Assembly: GCF_026341825.1 (NCBI RefSeq) | Contig: NZ_JAPENY010000002.1 | Coordinates: forward strand, 310,001-374,000 | Length of the DNA: 64,000 nucleotides | Direction of reading: 5' to 3' | From: Streptomyces sp. NBC_00620 | Lineage (GTDB): Bacteria; Actinomycetota; Actinomycetes; Streptomycetales; Streptomycetaceae | In this document: in pieces, positions 8,369-16,985 of the stretch | Layout: each line of letters begins with the position of its first letter | How positions within the stretch are numbered: the stretch's first letter is position 1 | Translations under genes and position numbers: made by a program | Notes under the pieces: model-generated | What the model was told of the DNA's origin: nothing | The model's input: only the letters and a program-made list of their open reading frames with translations | Databases searched by the model: none

Positions 8369-9181
8369 TCAGGCCTTGAGCGCCGCGTCGATCGCCGTCG
8401 TGAAGTCGGCCACCGTCATCGGGGCGTTCTGGCCGTCGGAGCCGGTGAGCGTCTTGCCGTCCATCTTCAGGGTCGGCGTGCCCGTCACTCCGCTGTCGTC
8501 GAACTTCGCGGACATCGTCAGCGCCCACTTGTCGTAGGTGCCGTCCTTGACGGCCGTCTGGAACTTGGTGTTGTTCTTCAGCGCGGAGACGGTGTCCGCC
8601 ACCTTGATCAGGTACGAGTCGTCCTTGAACTTGTCGTCGGTCTCCTCGGGGTGGTACTTCGTCGAGTACAGCGCGGTCTTGTACTCGAGGAAGGCCTCGG
8701 GGCTGACGTTCAGCGCGGCGCCCAGGGCGCTGAGCGCGTTCTTGGAGCCCTCACCGGACAGGCTGTTGTCGAGGAACGTGGCGCCGATGTACTGGACCTT
8801 GTAGTCGCCGGCCTCGATGCCCTTGTCGACGGTCGCGCCGACGGTCTGCTCGAACTGGGCGCAGATCGGGCAGCGCGGGTCCTCGTACATCTCGAGGGTC
8901 TTCTTGGCGGTGCTCTTGCCGATGACGACCGTCGTGCCGTTCGTGCCCGTGGTGTTGGCCGGCTTGACGAGCTTGTCGTCCTTCGCGGCCTCCCAATAGC
9001 CGGGCTTGTTGCCCTGCACGACCGCGTAGCTGATGCCGCCGGCTATCGCGAGGACGCCGACGATGGAGCAGGCGACGATGACCTGGCGCTTGACCTTGTT
9101 GCGCTTGGCCTGGCGCTCGCGCTCGACGCGCAGTCGCTCACGGGCCGCCGTCTTCGCGGCCTTGCTGTTCCGCTGGCTCAT
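8369..9181 (-). CDS. Membrane-anchored DsbA-like thiol oxidoreductase
   Basis: The 270-residue protein has a very basic cytoplasmic start (SKAAKTAARERLRVERERQ), one membrane segment at about residues 35-58 and an extracytoplasmic thioredoxin-4 (DsbA-like) domain. The active site is CPIC in DPRCPICAQFEQ, and a cis-Pro loop TGTPTLKMDG follows. It probably introduces or isomerises disulfides in exported proteins. The start at 9181 has a GGAG Shine-Dalgarno sequence 9 nt upstream. A paralogue with a CPAC active site lies at 40058-40834. Confidence 0.9.
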   Translation of the reverse strand: MSQRNSKAAKTAARERLRVERERQAKRNKVKRQVIVACSIVGVLAIAGGISYAVVQGNKPGYWEAAKDDKLVKPANTTGTNGTTVVIGKSTAKKTLEMYEDPRCPICAQFEQTVGATVDKGIEAGDYKVQYIGATFLDNSLSGEGSKNALSALGAALNVSPEAFLEYKTALYSTKYHPEETDDKFKDDSYLIKVADTVSALKNNTKFQTAVKDGTYDKWALTMSAKFDDSGVTGTPTLKMDGKTLTGSDGQNAPMTVADFTTAIDAALKA

Positions 9182-9303
9182 GTTGGTGATCTCCATGTGG
9201 GACGCGCACACGTCGTACGCGGGATACGTATGGGGGACTGCTGGTGCTCAGGTGCTGTCGCTCAGGCGGGGTTGCTTGCGCCGGCTTGCTTACGCGGGCT
9301 TGC

Positions 9304-9993
9304 TCACGCGAAAGCGACGGAGCTCGGCGGTCCGCGCCGTCCCAGGGAGTGCACGAACAGGCGCGTGCGGGCGGTGGCCGCCCGGCGCGTGGGGCGGGCC
9401 GGCAGGCGTACCGGGGCGAGCAGCCGTACCGTCACCGCGGCGACCGCGATCAGCAGCGGCCGGAAGGTGGACGCGGCCGCCGCGCGCAGCAGCTGCTCGA
9501 GCGCCCGCTCTCCGCGGCGCAGCCAGGCGGCGGCGAGGAGTCCGACGCCGATGTGCGCGCCGAGCAGCAGCCAGGCGGCGGTCGGGTCGGCGTGGATGAG
9601 CAGGGCGGCGGCGCGGTCGCCGCCGGTGCCGGTCACCCGGGCCAGCGGGGTGCCCACGGCGCCCCCGCCGCACAGCACGTCGAAACCGACCGAGCGAAGC
9701 GGACCCGCGACCGGGCCGCCCGCCCTGCCGTAACAGACGTGCTGGCCCGTGGTGAAGACGGTGTCGGCGGCCAGCTCAAGCGGTATCAGCAGGGCGGCGA
9801 TCCGCCCGAAGCCGCGCTTGCGGCCCCCCAGGGCGTAGGCGAGGACGAAGACGGCGGCGGCGATCGCGGCCACCGTCCCCATCGGCAGCGGAACCCGGGA
9901 CAGCAGCACGTGCGACGCGGTGCTGAGCGTCACGACCATGGCCGTGAACAGCGCCGCGCGTACGGCTCTGAGCTGGGTCCCGGATATGTCCAT
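9304..9993 (-). CDS. Unrecognised integral membrane protein
   Basis: I do not recognise a family. The 229 residues contain five or six hydrophobic segments, starting at about residues 8-30 and 36-55, then around 65-80 (AALLIPLELAADTVFTTG), 135-158 and 170-190. Three cysteine-containing spots (QHVCYGRAGG, DVLCGGG) lie outside the helices. The C-terminal 35 residues are Arg/Thr-rich and probably cytoplasmic. It lies 122 bp upstream of the DsbA-like gene on the same strand. Whether its two cysteines serve as a redox partner of that protein is speculation. Confidence 0.7.
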   Translation of the reverse strand: MDISGTQLRAVRAALFTAMVVTLSTASHVLLSRVPLPMGTVAAIAAAVFVLAYALGGRKRGFGRIAALLIPLELAADTVFTTGQHVCYGRAGGPVAGPLRSVGFDVLCGGGAVGTPLARVTGTGGDRAAALLIHADPTAAWLLLGAHIGVGLLAAAWLRRGERALEQLLRAAAASTFRPLLIAVAAVTVRLLAPVRLPARPTRRAATARTRLFVHSLGRRGPPSSVAFA

Positions 9994-10060
9994 AGCGGGG
10001 AGAGTGTGTCACGAGCTCCTGTAAGGGACCCCTAAAGGGACCCTGTCAGTTAGCCGCCCG

Positions 10061-11389
10061 CTACAGACCCGGAATCCGTCCGTTACGGAACAGGTCCACG
10101 AAGATCTGGTGGTCCGCACGCGCGCGTGCGCCGTAGCTGTGCGCGAAGTCCTCCAGGAGGCCCGTGAAACCGTCCTCGTCGGCCGCGATCGCCGCGTCGA
10201 TGGCCCGCTCGGTGGAGAACGGCACCAGCTCCGAGTGGCCGCTCTCGTCGTCCGCCGCGGCGTGCATCGTGGCCGTGGCCCGGCCGAGGTCCGCGACGAC
10301 CGCGGCGATCTCCTCCGGGTCGTCGATGTCGCCCCAGTCCAGGTCCACCGCGTACGGCGACACCTCGGCGACCAGCTGGCCCGCGCCGTCCAGCTCGGTC
10401 CAGCCCAGCCACGGGTCGGCGTGCGCCTGGAGGGCGCGCTGGGAGATCACCGTGCGGTGGCCCTCGTGCTGGAAGTAGTCGCTGATCGAGGAGTCCGTGA
10501 TGTGCCGGGAGACGGCCGGGGTCTGGGCCTGCTTGATGTAGATCACCACATCGTTCTCCAGGGCGTCGGTGGCGCCCTCCAGAAGGATGTTGTACGACGG
10601 CAGCCCCGCCGAGCCGATACCGATGCCGCGCCGGCCGACCACGTCCTTCACCCGGTAGGAGTCCGGGCGGCTCAGAGAGGACTCCGGCAGCGTCTCCAGA
10701 TAGCCGTCGAAGGCCGCGAGCACCTTGTAGCGGGTCGCCGCGTCCAGCTCGATGGAGCCGCCGCCGGGCGCGAAGCGGCGCTCGAAGTCACGGATCTCGG
10801 TCATCGAGTCCAGCAGTCCGAAGCGGGTCAGCGAGCGGGCGTCGCGCAGCGCGTCCAGGAGCGGGCCCTCGGCGGTGTCCAGCGTGAAGGGCGGCACCTC
10901 GTCGCTCTTGGCGCCGGTGGCGAGGGCGTGGATGCGCTCCCGGTAGGCGGCCGCATAGGTGCGCACCAGCCCGCTGATCTGCTCGTCGCTGAGCGCCTTG
11001 GCGTAGCCGAGCAGCGCGACGGAGGCGGCGAAGCGCTTGAGGTCCCAGGTGAACGGCCCCACATAGGCCTCGTCGAAATCGTTCACGTTGAAGATCAGGC
11101 GGCCCTGGGCGTCCATGTACGTGCCGAAGTTCTCGGCGTGCAGGTCGCCGTGGATCCACACGCGGGAGGTGCGCTCGTCCAGGTACGGGCCGCCCCGCCT
11201 CTCCTGCTCCAGGTCGTAGTAGAACAGGCCCGCGGTGCCCCGGTAGAAGGCGAAGGCGGAGGCCGCCATCTTGCGGAACTTCACGCGGAACGCGGCCGGG
11301 TCGGCGGCCAGGAGCTCGCCGAAGGCGGTGTCGAAGACGGCGAGGATCTGCTCGCCGCGTTGCTCGTCGCTGAGCTGCGGGACCGACAT
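10061..11389 (-). CDS. DUF2252 family protein (kinase-like fold)
   Basis: The 442-residue protein matches DUF2252, a family with features of phosphotransferase folds but no settled function. Visible landmarks are MAASAFAFYRGTAGLFY near the N terminus, WIHGDLHAENFGTY (an aminoglycoside-phosphotransferase-like HGDLH loop), NDFDEAYVGPFTWDLKR and GLPSYNILLEG. ATG at 11389 is preferred because AGGAGG lies 9 nt upstream, whereas the longer frame to 11476 has no such site. It is divergent from dnaE across a 270-bp region with three regularly spaced repeats. Confidence 0.88.
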   Translation of the reverse strand: MSVPQLSDEQRGEQILAVFDTAFGELLAADPAAFRVKFRKMAASAFAFYRGTAGLFYYDLEQERRGGPYLDERTSRVWIHGDLHAENFGTYMDAQGRLIFNVNDFDEAYVGPFTWDLKRFAASVALLGYAKALSDEQISGLVRTYAAAYRERIHALATGAKSDEVPPFTLDTAEGPLLDALRDARSLTRFGLLDSMTEIRDFERRFAPGGGSIELDAATRYKVLAAFDGYLETLPESSLSRPDSYRVKDVVGRRGIGIGSAGLPSYNILLEGATDALENDVVIYIKQAQTPAVSRHITDSSISDYFQHEGHRTVISQRALQAHADPWLGWTELDGAGQLVAEVSPYAVDLDWGDIDDPEEIAAVVADLGRATATMHAAADDESGHSELVPFSTERAIDAAIAADEDGFTGLLEDFAHSYGARARADHQIFVDLFRNGRIPGL

Positions 11390-11476
11390 CGCTGGGTGCC
11401 TCCTGGTGCAGGTGGTGCATGACGTGTGGGACATGTGTGGCGTCCGCCGGGAAGGGCTGCTTCCGTCCAGTTCCAA

Positions 11477-11558
11477 CGGACGAAGGTACGCGGGAGTGCC
11501 CGGATTACCCGGACGAAGGTACGCGCTCGGTTCCCGAGTACCCGCATGAAGGTACGTG
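11477..11558 (+). repeat. Three direct repeats at exact 33-bp spacing between DUF2252 gene and dnaE
   Basis: A 16-bp unit reading CGGACGAAGGTACGCG occurs at 11477-11492 and 11510-11525. A copy with three changes lies at 11543-11558. The spacing is exactly 33 bp both times, about three helical turns, and the 17-bp spacers share about half their bases. It could be a regulatory array or a short minisatellite. It lies 88 bp upstream of the first copy to the DUF2252 start and 102 bp from the last copy to the dnaE start. Confidence 0.8.
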
Positions 11559-11659
11559 TGATCCGCCGCCGAGTGTCAGTGCCCCGGCATAGACTTCGAC
11601 GCTGTCCCCCCAGACTGTCCGCAGCCTGTCGCCCAGCGTTTCCTCAGGAGGCCGAAGCC

Positions 11660-14600
11660 GTGTCAAAGCCGCCGTTCACGCACCTGCACGTCCACACCCA
11701 GTACTCGCTGCTGGACGGTGCCGCGCGGCTCAAGGACATGTTCAATGCCTGCAATGAGATGGGCATGACGCACATCGCCATGAGCGACCACGGCAACCTG
11801 CACGGGGCGTACGACTTCTTCCACACGGCGAAGAAAATGGGCGTCACACCGATCATCGGCATCGAGGCGTACGTCGCCCCGGAGTCCCGACGCAACAAGC
11901 GCAAGATCCAGTGGGGCCAGCCGCACCAGAAGCGCGACGACGTGTCCGGTTCGGGTGGTTACACCCACAAGACGATCTGGGCGGCGAACAGTACGGGCCT
12001 GCACAACCTCTTCAAGCTCTCCTCGGACGCGTACGCCGAGGGCTGGCTGCAGAAGTGGCCGCGCATGGACAAGGAGACGATCTCCAAGTGGTCGGAGGGG
12101 CTCATCGCCTCCACCGGCTGTCCTTCCGGTGAGCTCCAGACGCGCCTTCGCCTCGGCCAGGCCGACGAGGCGCTGAAGGCGGCCGCCGAGTACCAGGACA
12201 TCTTCGGCAAGGACCGGTACTTCCTGGAGCTGATGGACCACGGCATCGAGATCGAGCGCCGGGTCCGCGACGGCCTCCTGGAGATCGGCAAGAAGCTCGG
12301 CATCCCGCCGCTGGTGACGAACGACTCGCACTACACGTACGCGCACGAGGCGACCGCCCACGACGCGCTGCTGTGCATCCAGACCGGCAAGAACCTCTCC
12401 GACCCGGACCGCTTCCGCTTCGACGGCACCGGCTACTACCTGAAGTCCACGGACGAGATGTACGCCGTGGACTCCTCGGACGCCTGGCAGGAGGGCTGCG
12501 CCAACACCCTCCTGGTGGCCGAGCAGATCGACACGGCCGGCATGTTCGAGGCGAAGAACCTCATGCCGAAGTTCGAGATCCCGGAGGGGTTCACCGAGGT
12601 CACCTGGTTCAAGGAGGAGGTCCGCCTCGGGATGAACCGCCGCTTCCCCGGCGGCGTCCCGGACGACCGGCAGAAGCAGGTCGAGTACGAGATGGACGTC
12701 ATCATCCAGATGGGGTTCCCGGGGTACTTCCTCGTCGTCGCCGACTTCATCATGTGGGCCAAGAAGCAGGGCATCGCGGTCGGTCCCGGCCGTGGTTCGG
12801 CGGCCGGTTCGATCGTCGCGTACGCCATGGGCATCACCGACCTCGACCCGATCCCGCACGGTCTGATCTTCGAGCGGTTCCTCAACCCCGAGCGCGTCTC
12901 CATGCCCGACGTCGACATCGACTTCGACGAGCGCAGGCGCGTCGAAGTGATCAGGTATGTGACGGAGAAGTACGGCGCCGACAAGGTCGCCATGATCGGC
13001 ACGTACGGAAAGATCAAGGCGAAGAACGCCATCAAGGACTCCGCGCGCGTCCTTGGCTACCCGTACGCGATGGGCGACCGCCTCACCAAGGCGATGCCCG
13101 CGGACGTCCTCGGCAAGGGCATCGACCTCAGCGGCATCACCGATCCCGCCCACCCGCGCTACGGCGAGGCCGGCGAGATCCGCGCGATGTACGAGAACGA
13201 GCCGGACGTGAAGAAGGTCATCGACACCGCCAAGGGCGTCGAGGGCCTGGTCCGGCAGATGGGCGTGCACGCCGCCGGCGTCATCATGTCCAGCGAGCCC
13301 ATTGTCGACCACGCCCCGGTGTGGGTGCGGCACACGGACGGCGTGACCATCACGCAGTGGGACTACCCGCAGTGCGAGTCGCTCGGCCTGCTGAAGATGG
13401 ACTTCCTCGGCCTGCGCAACCTCACGATCATGGACGACGCCGTCAAGATGGTGAAGTCCAACAAGGGCGTCGACCTCGACCTGCTGGCCCTGCCGCTCGA
13501 CGACCCCAAGACCTTCGAACTCCTCCAGCGTGGCGAGACGCTGGGCGTCTTCCAGTTCGACGGCGGCCCCATGCGCTCGCTGCTGCGCCTGATGAAGCCC
13601 GACAACTTCGAAGACATCTCCGCCGTCTCGGCGCTCTACCGTCCCGGCCCGATGGGCATGGACTCGCACACGAACTACGCGCTCCGCAAGAACAAGCTGC
13701 AGGAGATCACGCCGATCCACAAGGAGCTGGAGGAGCCCCTCCAGGAGGTTCTGGCGGTCACCTACGGCCTGATCGTCTACCAGGAGCAGGTGCAGAAGGC
13801 CGCCCAGATCATCGCCGGGTACTCGCTCGGCGAGGCCGACATCCTGCGCCGCGTGATGGGCAAGAAGAAGCCCGACGAGCTGGCGAAGAACTTCACCATC
13901 TTCCAGGCGGGCGCCAAGAAGAACGGCTACAGCGACGAGGCCATCCAGGGCCTGTGGGACGTCCTGGTCCCCTTCGCCGGATACGCGTTCAACAAGGCGC
14001 ACTCCGCCGCGTACGGCCTGGTCTCGTACTGGACCGCGTACCTGAAGGCGAACTATCCCGCCGAGTACATGGCGGGTCTGCTCACCTCGGTCAAGGACGA
14101 CAAGGACAAGTCCGCGGTCTATCTGAACGAGTGCCGGCGCATGGGTATCAAGGTGCTCCCGCCGAACGTCAACGAGTCCGAGCAGAACTTCGCCGCGCAG
14201 GGCGACGACGTGATCCTCTTCGGCCTCTCCGCCGTCCGCAACGTCGGTACGAACGTGGTCGAGTCGATCATCAGGAGCCGCAAGGCCAAGGGGAAGTACG
14301 GCTCGTTCCCCGACTACCTCGACAAGGTCGAAGCGGTCGCCTGCAACAAGCGGACCACCGAATCGCTGATCAAGGCGGGCGCGTTCGACACGATGGGGCA
14401 CACCCGCAAGGGCCTCACCGCGCAGTTCGAGCCGATGATCGACAACGTGGTGGCGGTCAAGCGCAAGGAGGCCGAGGGACAGTTCGACCTCTTCGGGGGT
14501 GGCGACGAGGACACCAGCGAGCCCGGCTTCGGACTCGACGTCGAGTTCACCACCGACGAGTGGGACAAGGTCTATCTGCTCGCCCAGGAGCGGGAGATGC

Positions 14601-15196
14601 TCGGTCTGTACGTCTCCGACCACCCGCTCTTCGGTCTGGAGCACGTGCTGTCCGACAAGGCGGACGCGGGCATCTCGCAGCTCACCGGAGGTGAGCACGC
14701 GGACGGCGCGGTGGTGACCATCGGCGGCATCATCTCGGGCCTCCAGCGCAAGATGACCAAGCAGGGCAACGCCTGGGCGATCGCCACGGTGGAGGACCTC
14801 GCCGGTTCCATCGAGTGCATGTTCTTCCCGGCGACCTACCAGCTGGTGTCGACCCAACTCGTCGAGGACGCCGTGGTGTTCGTCAAGGGACGCCTCGACA
14901 AGCGCGAGGACGTGCCGCGCCTGGTCGCGATGGAACTCCAGGTCCCGGACCTGTCGAACGCGGGCACCAACGCGCCGGTGATCCTCACCATCCCGGCCAC
15001 CCGGATCACCCCGCCGATGGTGAGCCGGCTCGGTGAGATCCTCAGCCACCACAAGGGCGAGAGCGAGGTCCGCATCAGGCTCCAAGGCCCGACCAAGACC
15101 ACGGTTCTGCGGCTCGACCGGCACCGGGTGAAGCCGGATCCGGCGCTCTTCGGCGACCTGAAGGTGCTGCTCGGCCCGTCCTGCCTGGCCGGCTGA
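11660..15196 (+). CDS. dnaE: DNA polymerase III alpha subunit (replicative)
   Basis: Catalytic subunit of the replicative polymerase. The 1178 residues give the full domain order: PHP domain from residue 5 (HLHVHTQYSLLDG), palm with the catalytic acidic motif PDVDIDFDERR, fingers, a helix-hairpin-helix part (AFNKAHSAAYGLVSY region followed by NKRTTESLIKAGAFD), an OB fold near residues 1010-1090, and the C-terminal domain. This is DnaE1 type by length. The GTG at 11660 has a perfect AGGAGG 8 nt upstream, so the 78 extra codons of the open frame upstream are rejected. Confidence 0.98.
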   Translation: MSKPPFTHLHVHTQYSLLDGAARLKDMFNACNEMGMTHIAMSDHGNLHGAYDFFHTAKKMGVTPIIGIEAYVAPESRRNKRKIQWGQPHQKRDDVSGSGGYTHKTIWAANSTGLHNLFKLSSDAYAEGWLQKWPRMDKETISKWSEGLIASTGCPSGELQTRLRLGQADEALKAAAEYQDIFGKDRYFLELMDHGIEIERRVRDGLLEIGKKLGIPPLVTNDSHYTYAHEATAHDALLCIQTGKNLSDPDRFRFDGTGYYLKSTDEMYAVDSSDAWQEGCANTLLVAEQIDTAGMFEAKNLMPKFEIPEGFTEVTWFKEEVRLGMNRRFPGGVPDDRQKQVEYEMDVIIQMGFPGYFLVVADFIMWAKKQGIAVGPGRGSAAGSIVAYAMGITDLDPIPHGLIFERFLNPERVSMPDVDIDFDERRRVEVIRYVTEKYGADKVAMIGTYGKIKAKNAIKDSARVLGYPYAMGDRLTKAMPADVLGKGIDLSGITDPAHPRYGEAGEIRAMYENEPDVKKVIDTAKGVEGLVRQMGVHAAGVIMSSEPIVDHAPVWVRHTDGVTITQWDYPQCESLGLLKMDFLGLRNLTIMDDAVKMVKSNKGVDLDLLALPLDDPKTFELLQRGETLGVFQFDGGPMRSLLRLMKPDNFEDISAVSALYRPGPMGMDSHTNYALRKNKLQEITPIHKELEEPLQEVLAVTYGLIVYQEQVQKAAQIIAGYSLGEADILRRVMGKKKPDELAKNFTIFQAGAKKNGYSDEAIQGLWDVLVPFAGYAFNKAHSAAYGLVSYWTAYLKANYPAEYMAGLLTSVKDDKDKSAVYLNECRRMGIKVLPPNVNESEQNFAAQGDDVILFGLSAVRNVGTNVVESIIRSRKAKGKYGSFPDYLDKVEAVACNKRTTESLIKAGAFDTMGHTRKGLTAQFEPMIDNVVAVKRKEAEGQFDLFGGGDEDTSEPGFGLDVEFTTDEWDKVYLLAQEREMLGLYVSDHPLFGLEHVLSDKADAGISQLTGGEHADGAVVTIGGIISGLQRKMTKQGNAWAIATVEDLAGSIECMFFPATYQLVSTQLVEDAVVFVKGRLDKREDVPRLVAMELQVPDLSNAGTNAPVILTIPATRITPPMVSRLGEILSHHKGESEVRIRLQGPTKTTVLRLDRHRVKPDPALFGDLKVLLGPSCLAG

Positions 15197-15221
15197 CACA
15201 TCCGGTTGCTCGGCGTACGCG

Positions 15222-15251
15222 AGGGGCGCATCCGAATCCGGATGCGCCCTT
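15222..15251. terminator. Bidirectional hairpin between dnaE and the 59-aa gene
   Basis: GGGCGCATCCG (15224-15234) pairs perfectly with 15239-15249 across a 4-nt loop, and two more pairs (one G-T) extend it to 13 bp. It sits 26 bp after the dnaE stop and 58 bp past the stop of the convergent small gene. Confidence 0.8.
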
Positions 15252-15308
15252 CGGTGTGTGCCTGGGCCTCAGCAGCCCCGTGGGGCTTCAACAGCCCTGT
15301 GCAGGGCC

Positions 15309-15488
15309 TCAGTTGTGGCCGAAGCGCTTCTGGTGCTTACGGGCAACATCCGCGGGGCTGCCCTGGGCCTGCGGCATCGGCGACTGCTGCGCCTCTGTCG
15401 AGGACCGTTCGGCCTGCTCCTGCGCACGCTCGGCCTGCGAGGAGCGGTCCTGCTGGCCGCCCTGCTTGCGGTTCTTGTTCTTGGCCAT
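15309..15488 (-). CDS. Small Gln/Arg-rich hydrophilic protein, 59 aa
   Basis: A short gene that simple length cut-offs miss. It starts MAKNKNRKQGGQQ and ends with basic RKHQKRFGHN. The middle is rich in Gln, Glu, Ser and Arg with no hydrophobic segment, so the protein is probably disordered and cytoplasmic. Support for it being real: an ATG preceded on the minus strand by a purine-rich GGAGG about 5 nt upstream, a stop followed by the bidirectional terminator shared with dnaE, and codon third positions rich in G and C. The function is not recognised. Confidence 0.7.
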   Translation of the reverse strand: MAKNKNRKQGGQQDRSSQAERAQEQAERSSTEAQQSPMPQAQGSPADVARKHQKRFGHN

Positions 15489-15712
15489 GGTGATTGCCTC
15501 CTACGGGGGTTTCTAGGGGCCAGGGCCGGGACCAGACTCACATAGGCTGAGAAGTGGCGCATTTCGGAGAATTACCGTGCGTAATAAGCCCTGTCGGAGG
15601 GTGATACTCCGATCCGCCACGCCGAAGATCGAGTTCCGGCCGTTAACCTCCGCGAGGTCGGGCAGACTCGAAGGAAGCCCAAAGCAAACCTCCCGGAAAG
15701 AGGGTGGACCGC

Positions 15713-16930
15713 GTGGACCGCTGCATCGTCCTGGTGGACGCCGGGTATCTGCTCGGGGCTGCTGCCAGCCTTCTCGCCGGGGACTCCTCCCGTTCCCGGA
15801 TCACCGTCGACCACGCCGCTCTCATCCAGGGCCTGCGCGAACGCGCCGAATCCGATACGGAACGGCCGCTGTTGCGCATCTACTGGTTCGACGGCGCCCC
15901 CGACCGCGTGCCGCAGCCGGAGCACCGCAGACTGCGCGTGATGCCACGTGTCACGGTGCGGCTGGGTGCCCTGACCCGTAGCGACGGGCGGTGGGCGCAG
16001 AAGGGCGTCGACGCCGCCATGCACGCCGAGCTGACCGAGCTGGCCCGCAACCGGGCCTGCTCCGACATCGTCCTGGTGACCGGCGACGGCGATCTGCTGC
16101 CGGGCATGATGGCCGCCAAGGAGCACGGGGTCGCCGTACACCTGTGGGCCGTGCAGGCGGCCGACGGGGACTACAACCAGTCCGAGGACCTGGTGGCCGA
16201 GGCCGACGAGCGCCGCGTGCTCGACCGGACCTGGATCACCAAGGCCGTACGCGCCAAGGAGCTCGGCGGGATCTGCGCGCCGCAGCCCGCGCCGCGCCCC
16301 GAGATCGCCGCTATCCTCTCCGCGCCGCTGCCCGAGTCGGCGCATGCCGCCGCGGCCGAGCGGTCGGCGGCGGAATCGGAGCACGGCCCGGCGGCCGAGT
16401 CGCCGAACGGCACCGAGGAGCGGGTGCCCGCGCCCAAGGGCGTACCCACCCCGAAGGACCTGGCCGCGCTGCGCGGGCCCGGCACGCAGCCCGCCCAGCA
16501 TCCCGCGAGCGCGACCCTGCGCTGGTCCTCCGACAAGGGCTGGGTCGAACGCCCCGGGGGCGCCGCGGAGTCTGCGGAGGCCGCCTCGCTGCCCACGCTC
16601 GCCCAGCTCACCTCCGCCGAGCAGCGCTGGGCCGACCGCGAGGAGGACATCACCACGGTCGGCGGTGATCCCTACGAGGTGGGGCAGGTCTTCGCGCGCC
16701 GCTGGATGGAGCGGCTCACCGACCAGAGCCATCTGCAGAAGCTGTCCGCGATGTATCCCCGCGTTCCGCACCGGGTGGACGGCGAACTGCTGCGCTACGC
16801 GGCCCGCTTCGGGCTGCTCACGCACAAGGACGACCAGATCGACGAGCACGACCGGTACGCGATCCGGGCGGGGTTCTGGCGCGAGATCGACGTGCGTACG
16901 GCGGCGGAACACGCGCCCGTGGGGGAGTGA
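15713..16930 (+). CDS. NYN-domain (PIN-like nuclease fold) protein
   Basis: The 405-residue protein begins with a NYN domain (residues 1-170): strand VLVDAGYLLG with the first acidic residue, and the late motif DIVLVTGDGDLLPGM with two more. These are the metal-binding acids of PIN-like RNases. A Pro/Ala-rich linker (about residues 210-290) joins it to a C-terminal helical domain resembling an OST-HTH or LOTUS-like module (HRVDGELLRYAARFGLL). RNA processing is likely, but the target is unknown. GTG at 15713 is preferred over GTG at 15704 because the GAGG element lies 9-10 nt before the former and overlaps the latter. Confidence 0.85.
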   Translation: MDRCIVLVDAGYLLGAAASLLAGDSSRSRITVDHAALIQGLRERAESDTERPLLRIYWFDGAPDRVPQPEHRRLRVMPRVTVRLGALTRSDGRWAQKGVDAAMHAELTELARNRACSDIVLVTGDGDLLPGMMAAKEHGVAVHLWAVQAADGDYNQSEDLVAEADERRVLDRTWITKAVRAKELGGICAPQPAPRPEIAAILSAPLPESAHAAAAERSAAESEHGPAAESPNGTEERVPAPKGVPTPKDLAALRGPGTQPAQHPASATLRWSSDKGWVERPGGAAESAEAASLPTLAQLTSAEQRWADREEDITTVGGDPYEVGQVFARRWMERLTDQSHLQKLSAMYPRVPHRVDGELLRYAARFGLLTHKDDQIDEHDRYAIRAGFWREIDVRTAAEHAPVGE

Positions 16931-16968
16931 GCCGAGGCCCCGAGCGCATAACGGGGCATCGGACCCCG

Positions 16969-16985
16969 TAGTCTCGTTCATCGTG
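16969..16985 (+). promoter_or_regulatory. Leaderless -10 box for the ABC ATPase gene
   Basis: TAGTCT at 16969-16974 ends 8 nt before the GTG at 16983. No Shine-Dalgarno sequence precedes this start. Confidence 0.5.

Noticed and set aside
11477..11558. Possible CRISPR array because of the 33-bp regular repeats
   Set aside because: Only three 16-bp copies with related, not unique, 17-bp spacers and no cas genes. A CRISPR has longer repeats and unrelated spacers.
11663..15199. 1178-codon open frame on the strand opposite dnaE
   Set aside because: High-GC shadow: low-complexity Val/Asp/Arg-rich translation, no family signature, fully covered by dnaE, which has all its domains and a ribosome binding site.
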